This document shows positions 1 to 6,882 of a stretch of 10,451 nucleotides of DNA, in pieces. Within the stretch, counting starts at the first letter, position 1. The number at the start of each line of letters is the position of its first letter. Origin of the DNA: Acidobacteriota bacterium (GTDB lineage Bacteria > Acidobacteriota > UBA6911 > RPQK01 > JAPXNP01); contig JAUWTT010000086.1 in NCBI GenBank assembly GCA_030614585.1, positions 1 through 10,451 of the forward strand, given 5' to 3'. The notes under the pieces were generated by a model. It saw only the letters and a program-made list of their open reading frames with translations. It ran no database searches and had not been told where the DNA came from. Made by a program: the position numbers and the translations under genes.

Positions 1-1031
1 GAGCAGTAACACTCCATCTTGGATACGGCAGGAGTGTGGCCGGCCGTGTTGCAGAGGGCTGCGGGTTTAATGCCTATCCGTTCCGGTCCACGGAAGCCCT
101 ATGGGGTGGACCAGGCCTCACGGTAACACCTGCATCGGGCCGGTACTCCCTTGCCTGCACTCAGCACCACTTCTCAATGGAAGGACGAAACCTGAGCAGG
201 GAAGTCCACCTCGCAGAATTCGTAGCGGATCCAGGGGTCATTCAAGAGATGGACCACGACCTGGGAGAGGGTGCTGCCCTTTACCCGCCCCCGGAGTACA
301 ACGGTTATGCGTGGGGCATGGCTGTAGATCTGAACTCCTGCATCGGCTGCAACGCCTGTGTGATTGCCTGCCAGGCCGAAAACAACATTGCAGTTGTGGG
401 GAAAGATCAAGTCAAGAATGGGCGGGAGATGCACTGGATCCGTATCGATCGCTACTACAAAGGTTTGCTGGATGATCCCGACACGGTCCACCAGCCTGTG
501 ATGTGTCAACACTGCGAAAACGCACCTTGCGAATCAGTCTGCCCGGTGGCTGCGACCACACATAGTGACGAGGGACTCAATGACATGGTGTATAACCGTT
601 GCGTTGGCACTCGCTACTGTTCGAATAACTGTCCGTACAAAGTGCGTCGCTTTAATTTCCTTCTTTACTCAGACTGGCAGACCGAGACCTTGAAGTTGCA
701 GAGAAACCCAGATGTGACAGTCAGGAGTCGGGGGGTAATGGAGAAGTGCACGTATTGTGTCCAGAGGATCAACCTGGCCAAGATCCAATCAGAACTAGAG
801 GACAGAAGGGTGGAGGACGGAGATATCGTAACGGCTTGCCAGCAGGTTTGCCCGGCGGATGCCATCGTGTTCGGGGACGTCAACGACCCGACAAGCCGAG
901 TCGCCCAACTCAAGGAGAACGATCGCAACTACACTGTGCTCAACGACTTCAACACGAGGCCCCGCACCAGCTACCTGGCCAGGCTCAGGAACACAAACGG
1001 GGAAATGCCGAAAGAGGAGGAGCAGGCCTGA
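1..1031 (+). CDS. actB: ActB, iron-sulfur subunit of alternative complex III (3' part only)
   Basis: The frame is open from the first complete codon (base 3) to TGA at 1029-1031, so the gene starts upstream. The GTG at 36 is an internal valine, not the start: the residues before it (LGYGRS) continue into VAGRVAEGCGFNAYP, which matches the end of the molybdopterin-oxidoreductase-like domain of ActB. The C-terminal ferredoxin-like part carries four cysteine groups: CIGCNACVIAC (codons 339-371), CQHC with CESVCP (504-542), CVGTRYCSNNC (600-632), and CTYC with CQQVCP (747-851). In the third group a Thr (609-611) stands where a fourth-type Cys would be, which is the known ActB signature for a [3Fe-4S] cluster; the others would give three [4Fe-4S] clusters. 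The family passes electrons from quinol bound at ActC towards the c-type hemes. In ActB the N-terminal domain normally lacks the Mo cofactor, but that part is outside the window. Confidence 0.96.
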   Translation, partial: AVTLHLGYGRSVAGRVAEGCGFNAYPFRSTEALWGGPGLTVTPASGRYSLACTQHHFSMEGRNLSREVHLAEFVADPGVIQEMDHDLGEGAALYPPPEYNGYAWGMAVDLNSCIGCNACVIACQAENNIAVVGKDQVKNGREMHWIRIDRYYKGLLDDPDTVHQPVMCQHCENAPCESVCPVAATTHSDEGLNDMVYNRCVGTRYCSNNCPYKVRRFNFLLYSDWQTETLKLQRNPDVTVRSRGVMEKCTYCVQRINLAKIQSELEDRRVEDGDIVTACQQVCPADAIVFGDVNDPTSRVAQLKENDRNYTVLNDFNTRPRTSYLARLRNTNGEMPKEEEQA

Positions 1032-1068
1032 TTCGGAGAAACCCGCGGAGCCGCTTGAGAAGACAGGA

Positions 1069-1695
1069 ATGAAGCACTACAGAGGACCAAACATTGTAGC
1101 AGCCGAAGCCAGAAAATCGAGCCGGAAGGGGCTTGTCTTTCTGGCAGGGCTGACACTGCTCTTCTCGTCTTGCCGACTCGACATGCACGACCAGCCCAGG
1201 TATGAGTCGTACGAGGCCAGCGACTTCTTTGCGGACGGTATGGCATCAAGGATCCCTCCCGAAGGCACGATACCTCAGGGTGGGTTGAGGCAAGGTGAAC
1301 TCCTCTATACGGGAAAGGTGGACGGGAAAGATTCCGAGCTGTTTCCGTTCCCGATCACGCAGAATATTCTGGTTCGAGGCCAAAACCGGTACAACATTTA
1401 CTGTTCTCCTTGCCACGACAAGGTAGGAACCGGGAAGGGCATCATTGTAAGACGTGGAATGAAACAGCCTCCTTCCTTTCATATTGCGAGGCTTCGGGAG
1501 GCGCCACCAGGCTACTTCTTCGACGTGATGTCGAATGGGTTCGGAGTTATGTTCAGCTATTCCAGTCGGGTCCAGCCTCGAGATCGATGGGCGATCGCGG
1601 CTTATATTCGTGCCCTGCAACTCAGTCAGAATGCCAGTTACGGAGATGTCTCAGAAGAGGATCTGGAAAAGCTGGAGGAAGCAATAACTGAATAG
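1069..1695 (+). CDS. actE: ActE, monoheme cytochrome c lipoprotein subunit of alternative complex III
   Basis: This is a 208-residue protein. The frame is open further upstream, inside actB, but ATG 1069 is preferred: it follows a purine-rich AGACAGGA, and it places a lipoprotein-like signal at the N-terminus (basic stretch, hydrophobic LVFLAGLTLLFSSC, Cys35 as probable lipidation site). One heme c site is seen as CSPCH (Cys112, Cys115, His116). The likely sixth ligand is Met161 in NGFGVMFSYSS, followed by RDRWAIAAYIRALQ, a typical ActE C-terminal helix. In the family ActE sits on the outer (periplasmic) face and relays electrons towards the oxidase. It lies 37 bases after actB, whereas actC and actD would normally come between them; here those two are downstream. 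The residue after the ligand Met is Phe rather than the Pro common in class I cytochromes c. The assignment to ActE rather than a generic cytochrome c rests on the C-terminal motif and the neighbours. Confidence 0.92.
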   Translation: MKHYRGPNIVAAEARKSSRKGLVFLAGLTLLFSSCRLDMHDQPRYESYEASDFFADGMASRIPPEGTIPQGGLRQGELLYTGKVDGKDSELFPFPITQNILVRGQNRYNIYCSPCHDKVGTGKGIIVRRGMKQPPSFHIARLREAPPGYFFDVMSNGFGVMFSYSSRVQPRDRWAIAAYIRALQLSQNASYGDVSEEDLEKLEEAITE

Positions 1696-1834
1696 AAGTT
1701 CGAAGAAGGGGTCCCGCGGAAGTTGAGGATCTTGATTCCACCAATCATGTGGCAGGACTCGACAGCGACGATGCCGCCCGGGAGATTAAAGACAGGACTG
1801 TAACAATCATATTTGGCTCCTTCCTTTATTGGGG

Positions 1835-1866
1835 TTGGAGTAATGGAGTGATGGGGTGATGGAGAT
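1835..1866 (+). repeat. Four imperfect 8-bp tandem units (consensus WTGGAGTR)
   Basis: Four consecutive 8-base units can be read: TTGGAGTA, ATGGAGTG, ATGGGGTG and ATGGAGAT. They end exactly at the TTG start of the next gene, and the third and fourth units supply its ribosome binding site. The rest of the 171-base gap after actE (1696-1834) holds no convincing gene, hairpin terminator or promoter. Similar TGGAGT runs occur between genes in many uncultured bacteria; that is my recollection, not a search result. Confidence 0.6.
1855..1860 (+). promoter_or_regulatory. Ribosome binding site GGTGAT deciding a TTG start
   Basis: GGTGAT matches the 3' part of the full Shine-Dalgarno consensus AGGAGGTGAT and lies 6 bases before TTG 1867. 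An in-frame stop (TGA 1849-1851) lies just upstream, so no earlier start is available apart from this TTG. The site lies inside the 8-bp tandem repeat. Confidence 0.5.
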
Positions 1867-2283
1867 TTGAGTGAAGAGTTGAATTCAGAGAGGATCGGAC
1901 AGGAAAACGAGGGATACGAGAAGTCAGACGCCGAAATCAAGGTTGTTGTTCTGTTTCTGGCGGGGCTTGCAGTCCTTTTGGTCGTTGTCATGTTTCTCAT
2001 GACCGGATTCTATGACTTCCTTGAATTCAAATTTGAGCGGACCGGCACAGAGGTTTCACCACTCGTGGACGCCCTGCAGATTCCTCCTGGCCCGAGACTT
2101 CAGGCCAATCCGGCTGAAGAGTTGGTGCTGGTTCAGGGCTGGGAAGAAGAGCGGCTGAATAGCTACCAGTGGGTTGACGAAGACACTGGGACCTTTCGTA
2201 TCCCCATAGACCGTGCCATTCAGATAGTTAGTGAAACCGGACTCCCTGCAAAAGAAAACGACGAGGATTCACCTGAGAACTAA
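1867..2283 (+). CDS. Small single-helix membrane protein of unknown function in the ACIII/oxidase cluster
   Basis: This is a 138-residue protein starting at TTG. Residues 1-23 are charged and probably cytoplasmic. Residues about 24-46 form one strongly hydrophobic helix (VVVLFLAGLAVLLVVVMFL). The rest is a soluble tail of about 90 residues that should face the periplasm. The tail has a Pro-rich part (PPGPRLQANP) and ends with SYQWVDEDTGTFRIPIDRAI and GLP. I recall this WVD...G..RIPI.RA....GLP pattern in small proteins beside sco and act/cox genes of other bacteria, usually annotated only as hypothetical. There are no cysteines or heme motifs, so it is not an electron carrier. Its position between actE and sco, 31 bases before sco, suggests an assembly or accessory role for the oxidase or supercomplex. 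That role is inference. Confidence 0.85.
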   Translation: MSEELNSERIGQENEGYEKSDAEIKVVVLFLAGLAVLLVVVMFLMTGFYDFLEFKFERTGTEVSPLVDALQIPPGPRLQANPAEELVLVQGWEEERLNSYQWVDEDTGTFRIPIDRAIQIVSETGLPAKENDEDSPEN

Positions 2284-2314
2284 CGGTTCAAGAGAAGGGC
2301 AGTAAGAAACGAAC

Positions 2315-3130
2315 ATGAGAAGGCTAATCACTATCGCAACAGTTTTTGCAGTTCTCCAATTGTCACACGTCTTGGCTCAGAGGTCAGATGGTGGCCCCGA
2401 CATCCTCGAGAATGTTGGACTGGACCAGAAACTGGGCTCACAGGTCCCACTCGATTTAGAGTTCCTTGATGAAAGCGGTCAGAGGGTGACTTTAGGGCAG
2501 TACTTTGGGGAGAACCCGGTAATTCTCACCCTTGTCTATTACGAATGCCCGATGCTCTGCACGCTCATCCTGAATGGGACTGTGCGTGCGCTCAGAGCCA
2601 TGAACTTCAGCGCCGGCCAAGAGTTCCAGATTGTCACGGTTAGCATCAACCCTGAAGAGACACCGAGTATTGCATCCGAAAAAAAGGCCCAATACCTCGA
2701 GAGCTATCGGCGGGAGGGAGCTGAAAACGGGTGGCACTTCCTAACAGGAACTGAAGACCAGATCAGGCCCCTTGCCGACGCAGTTGGTTTCCGTTATGCA
2801 TACGATCCAGAGTCCGGCGAGTATGCCCATGCCGCCGGGATCATGGTGCTCACTCCGGAGGGGAAGGTGGCACGCTATTTTTACGGGGTTGAGTACTCGC
2901 CCCGCGATATACGCCTTGGGTTGGTGGAGGCTTCGTCCAATCAGATCGGCTCGCCTGTGGATCAAGTCCTGCTCTTCTGCTACCACTACAACCCTTTGAC
3001 AGGCACATACACATTCACGATCCTTTCCATTCTGAGGGTCGCGGGGGTTCTCACAATCTTGGGATTGGGACTTCTGCTCTTCGTTCTATTGAGGAAGGAC
3101 CGCAGAAGAGATGCGAGGGCGAGTGCCTGA
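2315..3130 (+). CDS. sco: SCO1/SenC-family copper chaperone for cytochrome oxidase
   Basis: This is a 271-residue protein with an N-terminal signal segment (about residues 1-21, ending VLAQ) and a thioredoxin-like SCO domain. The copper site is visible as YYECPMLC (Cys78 and Cys82, CxxxC) and the distant His172 in YAHAAGIMVLTPEG, which are the three ligands of the family. Unlike the common SCO layout, a further hydrophobic helix lies near the C-terminus (about residues 236-259, ILRVAGVLTILGLGLLLFVL) and is followed by a basic tail, so the protein is probably anchored at its C-terminal end with the domain in the periplasm. The family delivers copper to, or reduces the cysteines of, the CuA centre of oxidase subunit II. 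Placement 107 bases before coxB fits. The ribosome binding site is weak (GAAGGG at 2294-2299, about 15 bases upstream). Confidence 0.93.
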   Translation: MRRLITIATVFAVLQLSHVLAQRSDGGPDILENVGLDQKLGSQVPLDLEFLDESGQRVTLGQYFGENPVILTLVYYECPMLCTLILNGTVRALRAMNFSAGQEFQIVTVSINPEETPSIASEKKAQYLESYRREGAENGWHFLTGTEDQIRPLADAVGFRYAYDPESGEYAHAAGIMVLTPEGKVARYFYGVEYSPRDIRLGLVEASSNQIGSPVDQVLLFCYHYNPLTGTYTFTILSILRVAGVLTILGLGLLLFVLLRKDRRRDARASA

Positions 3131-3237
3131 GAATTTGAAAAGAAAACTGGTTAAACAAACTTACATGGATCAGCCAAGGATTACGCCGAATGCCGGACCG
3201 TGTCTAATTCGAAACGGTAAGGGGTTCAACTAAGGTC

Positions 3238-4233
3238 ATGTTGTCCAATATTCAAATCCTTCCTGAAGTGGCATCTACGATGGCGGGAAAAGTTGACGCG
3301 CTCTACTTTTTCATCACAGCGGTGAGCGTGTTCTTCTTCTTACTTGTCATGCTTCTCGTGACTTTCTTCGCAATCAAGTTTCGGCGTCGCAGTAAAGATG
3401 AACGCCCGGAACCAATCCACGGTTCACTCAAACTGGAACTCCTGTGGACCGTCATTCCTTTCATTTTGGGCATGGCCATGTTCGGCTGGGGAGCCGTCCT
3501 GTATTTCGATATGTTCACACCGCCGGTTGAAGGAATGAACATCTACGTCGTCGGGAAACAGTGGATGTGGAAAATCCAGCACCCTGAAGGAAATCGGGAG
3601 ATAAACGAGCTTCATGTTCCGGTGGGTACTCCAGTCAAGCTGATCATGACGTCGGAAGATGTAATTCACAGTTTCTTTGTCCCAGCTTTCAGGATGAAAA
3701 TGGACGTTTTGCCCGGCCGTTACACTACGGCTTGGTTCGAAGCCACGAAACCAGGCAAATACCATCTGTTCTGTGCCGAATATTGCGGCACCAAACATTC
3801 CCAGATGACAGGGTCTGTCTACGCGATGGAGCCCGTTGACTACCAGGATTGGTTGGAACGAGAGTCGGTAGCGACGCTGTCAATGGCACAGGCGGGCGAA
3901 CAATTGTACAACCAGCTCGGTTGTGGGACCTGTCATGCGCAGGAGGCCGAGCCGCGAGGGCCCAGTCTTTATGGCCTCCACGGAAGGGCGGTTGAATTGC
4001 TGACCGGGAACGCTATCACGGCGGACGATAGCTATATTCGTGAGTCCATTCTGCTGCCCGCCGCCAAGCTTGTGGCAGGATACGGACCACTGATGCCCAC
4101 ATATAAGGGGCAGGTCAATGAAGAAGAGTTACTCAGATTGGTCGCTTACATAAAGTCACTGAATCTCGACACTGAAGACTCCACTTCTGAATCACGCGGA
4201 GGAAAGGAATTAAAGGAACACAGGAATGAGTAA
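3238..4233 (+). CDS. coxB: Cytochrome c oxidase subunit II with fused cytochrome c domain (caa3 type)
   Basis: This is a 331-residue protein. Two transmembrane helices come first (about residues 22-45 and 66-88). Next is a cupredoxin domain with the CuA ligands His144 (VIHSFFVP) and the block CAEYCGTKHSQM, giving Cys179, Glu181, Cys183, His187 and Met190. A C-terminal cytochrome c domain follows, with CGTCH (Cys229, Cys232, His233) and the probable ligand Met286 in PLMPTYKG. The combination defines a caa3 oxidase, where the attached heme c feeds CuA directly. With a membrane-bound ACIII alongside, it would accept electrons without a free cytochrome c. No signal peptide of the cleaved type is obvious before the first helix. 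The gene overlaps coxA by 8 bases, which suggests translational coupling. Confidence 0.97.
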   Translation: MLSNIQILPEVASTMAGKVDALYFFITAVSVFFFLLVMLLVTFFAIKFRRRSKDERPEPIHGSLKLELLWTVIPFILGMAMFGWGAVLYFDMFTPPVEGMNIYVVGKQWMWKIQHPEGNREINELHVPVGTPVKLIMTSEDVIHSFFVPAFRMKMDVLPGRYTTAWFEATKPGKYHLFCAEYCGTKHSQMTGSVYAMEPVDYQDWLERESVATLSMAQAGEQLYNQLGCGTCHAQEAEPRGPSLYGLHGRAVELLTGNAITADDSYIRESILLPAAKLVAGYGPLMPTYKGQVNEEELLRLVAYIKSLNLDTEDSTSESRGGKELKEHRNE

Positions 4234-5857
4234 TACCGTCGCTGTTGCGAGTCATCCGGAGCCTGACAATAACTACTGGACTGCTGGTTACGGACTCAAA
4301 TCGTGGCTACTTACCACGGACCATAAGAGGATTGCGATTCTCTATCTGATCATGATCAGTGTCTTTTTCGTGATCGGAGGCCTTTTCGCGGTTCTTATCA
4401 GGCTGGAACTCTTGACCCCCGCAGGCGACCTGGTCAGTTCCGACACCTACAACAAGCTCTTTACCCTGCACGGCCTGGTGATGATTTTCTTCTTCCTGAT
4501 CCCCTCCATCCCTGCCGTAATGGGAAACTTCCTGATTCCGATCATGATCGGGGCCCGAGACCTCGCTTTCCCGCGGATCAATCTGCTCAGTTGGTACGTC
4601 TTCGCAATCGGTGGGATGACGACCTTCGCGGTCGTCCTCTTCGGTGGTGTAGATACAGGCTGGACGTTTTATACACCCTACAGCAGCACTTACTCGAAAA
4701 CAGCTGTCGGTTTGACCGCGATCGGCGTCTTCATTACCGGATTCTCGTCGATCCTGACGGGACTCAATTTCGTGGTGACGATCCACAAGATGCGAGCCCC
4801 CGGCCTAACCTGGTTCCGTCTCCCACTCTTTGTCTGGGCCCATTATGCGACGTCGCTCATCATGCTCATTGGAACGCCGGTTGTCGCGATTACAATTCTC
4901 CTGGTCTTCCTGGAGAGGGTCTTTGGTGTCGGGATATTTGATCCGGCACTGGGGGGTGACCCGGTTCTGTTCCAGCATCTGTTCTGGTTCTATTCTCACC
5001 CTGCTGTCTACATCATGATCCTGCCTTCTATGGGAGTGATCAGTGAGGTGGTGGCCTGCTTCAGCCGGAAGCGGATCTTCGGGTATGGATTTGTGGCTTT
5101 CTCCAGCTTGGCTATTGCGGTGCTTGGATTCCTAATCTGGGGACACCATATGTTCACAAGCGGCCAATCCATCCTTGCGGGCATGGTCTTTTCGATTCTG
5201 ACGATGCTCGTAGCAATTCCCTCTGCTGTGAAAGTCTTCAACTGGACCGCGACAATGTACAAAGGCTCTATTTCGTTCGAGACGCCGATGATTTACGTCT
5301 TCGGGTTTCTGGGTCTGTTCACAGTCGGCGGATTAACGGGGCTCTTTCTAGGCGCCCTCGGACTCGACGTGCACGTGCATGACACCTACTTCGTGGTGGC
5401 TCATTTTCATTACATCATGGTTGGCGGCGCCATCATGGGTTATCTGGCAGCGCTGCACTTCTGGTGGCCCAAGATTACGGGCAAACTCTATTCGGAGGCT
5501 TGGGCCAAGCTAAGTGCAATCATTATCTTCATTGGATTTAACCTCACATTCTTCCCGCAGTTCCTGGTTGGATACCTGGGGATGCCCCGGCGGTATCACG
5601 TTTACCCTGATGAGTTTCAGATCTTCCATATTCTTTCCACGGCGGGAGCCTCTATTCTGGCAATAGGCTACGCTTTCCCTGCTTTTTATCTCATTTGGTC
5701 CCTGTTCAGGGGGGAAGCAGCTCCTGCGAATCCCTGGAACGCCAAGGGCCTTGAATGGACGGTCCCTTCGCCACCGCCTAAGCACAATTTTGACACAATC
5801 CCCGTTGTGAAAGAGGAAGCCTACGACTATTCGCGATTGGAGGAAGAAGTTGTCTGA
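4226..5857 (+). CDS. coxA: Cytochrome c oxidase subunit I, A2-type heme-copper oxidase
   Basis: This is a 543-residue protein with about twelve transmembrane helices, the catalytic subunit that reduces oxygen and pumps protons. Ligands seen: low-spin heme His82 (LHGLVM) and His395; high-spin heme His393 (VVAHFHYIMVGG); CuB His258 with His307-His308 (WGHHMFTSG). The active-site Tyr is Tyr262 in YSHPAVY (residues 256-262). The usual Glu of GHPEVY is Ala260, and a Tyr-Ser pair precedes the His, which is the mark of the A2 subfamily. The K-channel Lys336 is present in AVKVFNW, and the D-channel-type Asp is in GARDLAFPRIN. ATG 4226 has AAAGGA at 4212-4217, 8 bases upstream. The gene overlaps coxB at its 5' end and coxC at its 3' end, 8 bases each. 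Confidence 0.98.
   Translation: MSNTVAVASHPEPDNNYWTAGYGLKSWLLTTDHKRIAILYLIMISVFFVIGGLFAVLIRLELLTPAGDLVSSDTYNKLFTLHGLVMIFFFLIPSIPAVMGNFLIPIMIGARDLAFPRINLLSWYVFAIGGMTTFAVVLFGGVDTGWTFYTPYSSTYSKTAVGLTAIGVFITGFSSILTGLNFVVTIHKMRAPGLTWFRLPLFVWAHYATSLIMLIGTPVVAITILLVFLERVFGVGIFDPALGGDPVLFQHLFWFYSHPAVYIMILPSMGVISEVVACFSRKRIFGYGFVAFSSLAIAVLGFLIWGHHMFTSGQSILAGMVFSILTMLVAIPSAVKVFNWTATMYKGSISFETPMIYVFGFLGLFTVGGLTGLFLGALGLDVHVHDTYFVVAHFHYIMVGGAIMGYLAALHFWWPKITGKLYSEAWAKLSAIIIFIGFNLTFFPQFLVGYLGMPRRYHVYPDEFQIFHILSTAGASILAIGYAFPAFYLIWSLFRGEAAPANPWNAKGLEWTVPSPPPKHNFDTIPVVKEEAYDYSRLEEEVV
5839..5843 (+). promoter_or_regulatory. Ribosome binding site GGAGG for the TTG start of coxC
   Basis: GGAGG lies inside the last codons of coxA, 6 bases before TTG 5850. 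No ATG lies near enough to compete: the first in-frame Met comes well inside the first membrane segment region. This supports the TTG start and the 8-base overlap with coxA. Confidence 0.7.
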
Positions 5858-6497
5858 GGGACATTCCGGCCTGGTGGCACATCAGTTCGAGACAGCTGAG
5901 CAACAAAAGGAAACTGTCAACCTCGGGATGTGGGCGTTCCTGATCACTGAGGTGATGATGTTCGGCGCCCTTTTTTCAGCTTACGGATTCTATCGGGCCC
6001 AGTATCCAGCCGCCTTCGCAGCTGGTAGTGACCACCTGAATTACTTTATGGGTGCCTTTAATACGGCCGTTTTGATCTGCAGCAGCCTTACTATGGCGCT
6101 GGGAGTTCAAGCCGCACAACAAGGGAAACGAAAAGGGATCATCTTGTTCCTGCTCCTGACGATCCTGCTCGGTGGAATTTTCCTCGGCGTCAAGGTGCTG
6201 GAATACGCGGACAAATATGAGCATCACCTGATGCCTGGAATCAACTTCTCTGTTGACAGCCCTTTTGCGGCACAGATCGAACTTTTTTATTGTTTCTATT
6301 TCGCCATGACCGGCCTGCACGCCCTGCACATGATCGTTGGGATTGCGATTCTGGGAACTCTCGTGGTCCTATCCTACCGCCGGCGGTTCTCGGCCAACTA
6401 CTACAATCCGGTCGAGATGGCGGGACTGTATTGGCATTTTGTAGATATCGTCTGGATCTTCCTGTTTCCATTCCTTTATCTGATAGGACGGAGTTGA
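5850..6497 (+). CDS. coxC: Cytochrome c oxidase subunit III (five-helix form)
   Basis: This is a 215-residue protein starting at TTG and overlapping the end of coxA by 8 bases. Five transmembrane helices can be read: NLGMWAFLITEVMMFGALF; YFMGAFNTAVLICSSLTMA; the GIILFLLL to VKVLEY stretch; the ELFYCFYFAMTGLHALHM stretch; and the YWHFVDIVWIFLFPFLYLI stretch. This is the short form that lacks the first two helices of the seven-helix mitochondrial type. The conserved Glu of helix III (VKVLEY) and the end motif YWHFVDIVWIFLFP are characteristic. The subunit contains no redox centre; in the family it stabilises subunit I and supports proton uptake. Its stop codon TGA shares one base with the coxD start (TGATG at 6495-6499). 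Confidence 0.96.
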   Translation: MSEGHSGLVAHQFETAEQQKETVNLGMWAFLITEVMMFGALFSAYGFYRAQYPAAFAAGSDHLNYFMGAFNTAVLICSSLTMALGVQAAQQGKRKGIILFLLLTILLGGIFLGVKVLEYADKYEHHLMPGINFSVDSPFAAQIELFYCFYFAMTGLHALHMIVGIAILGTLVVLSYRRRFSANYYNPVEMAGLYWHFVDIVWIFLFPFLYLIGRS

Positions 6498-6823
6498 TGT
6501 CAGATCATAGAATACCGAAGAGAATCTACTACCTGATTTTTGCCACTCTGCTGTTGTTTACGATGATCACCGTAGAGGTGGCGTTTTACGACCTAGGAAT
6601 TCTGAGTTTTCCCGTGGCTCTCGGGATTGCCTGTTTCAAGTCGACACTCGTGATTCTTTACTTCATGCATGTCCGCTATAGCAGCGGTCTGACTGGCTTG
6701 TTCGTGTCCGCCGGCTTCATCTTCCTGGCCATTCTGCTGGTGTTTACACTTTTGGATGTGAAAACGCGGGACTGGCAGTTTCAGCCTGACGAATCTGGGA
6801 TTTCGTTAGTAGTCCCCTTCTGA
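6497..6823 (+). CDS. coxD: Cytochrome c oxidase subunit IV, small membrane subunit
   Basis: This is a 108-residue protein. The frame runs on upstream inside coxC, but ATG 6497 is preferred: it gives the normal family length, begins with a short charged stretch (MSDHRIPKR) before the first helix, and has AGGA at 6485-6488, 8 bases upstream. Three membrane helices are visible: YYLIFATLLLFTMITVEVAF; the FPVALGIACFKSTLVILYFM segment; and the LTGLFVSAGFIFLAILLVF segment. The KSTLVILYFMHVRYSS motif is typical of the prokaryotic subunit IV (CtaF/CyoD-like) family. It has no redox centre and probably helps assemble or stabilise the oxidase. It follows coxC with a one-base overlap. Confidence 0.93.
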   Translation: MSDHRIPKRIYYLIFATLLLFTMITVEVAFYDLGILSFPVALGIACFKSTLVILYFMHVRYSSGLTGLFVSAGFIFLAILLVFTLLDVKTRDWQFQPDESGISLVVPF

Positions 6824-6882
6824 TCGTAGTTATGGAATCACGAAGCAGCTGAGAGAGGAAATCAAACAAGTACCGGAAACTT

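Noticed and set aside
36..1031. A complete gene starting at GTG 36
   Set aside because: The frame is open to the window edge, and the residues before base 36 (LGYGRS) continue the ActB fold, so the gene is cut by the window, not started there.
859..1068. Longer actE starting inside actB
   Set aside because: The extra residues are the shadow of actB in another frame and would put the lipoprotein signal about 100 residues into the protein. ATG 1069 gives a proper signal and the usual length.
1695..1857. Small plus-strand frame in the actE to membrane-protein gap, reading from GTG near 1747 (about 36 residues)
   Set aside because: It has no ribosome binding site and no recognised motif, and it ends in the 8-bp repeat; more likely chance.
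3135..3163. Possible promoter before coxB (TTGAAA as -35)
   Set aside because: At 17 bases spacing the -10 would be AACTTA, a poor match, and the gap is only 107 bases within an operon.
3165..3233. 22-codon frame (starts MDQPRITPNAG) just before coxB, a possible leader peptide
   Set aside because: There is no ribosome binding site, no run of regulatory codons, and no alternative hairpins that would suggest attenuation.
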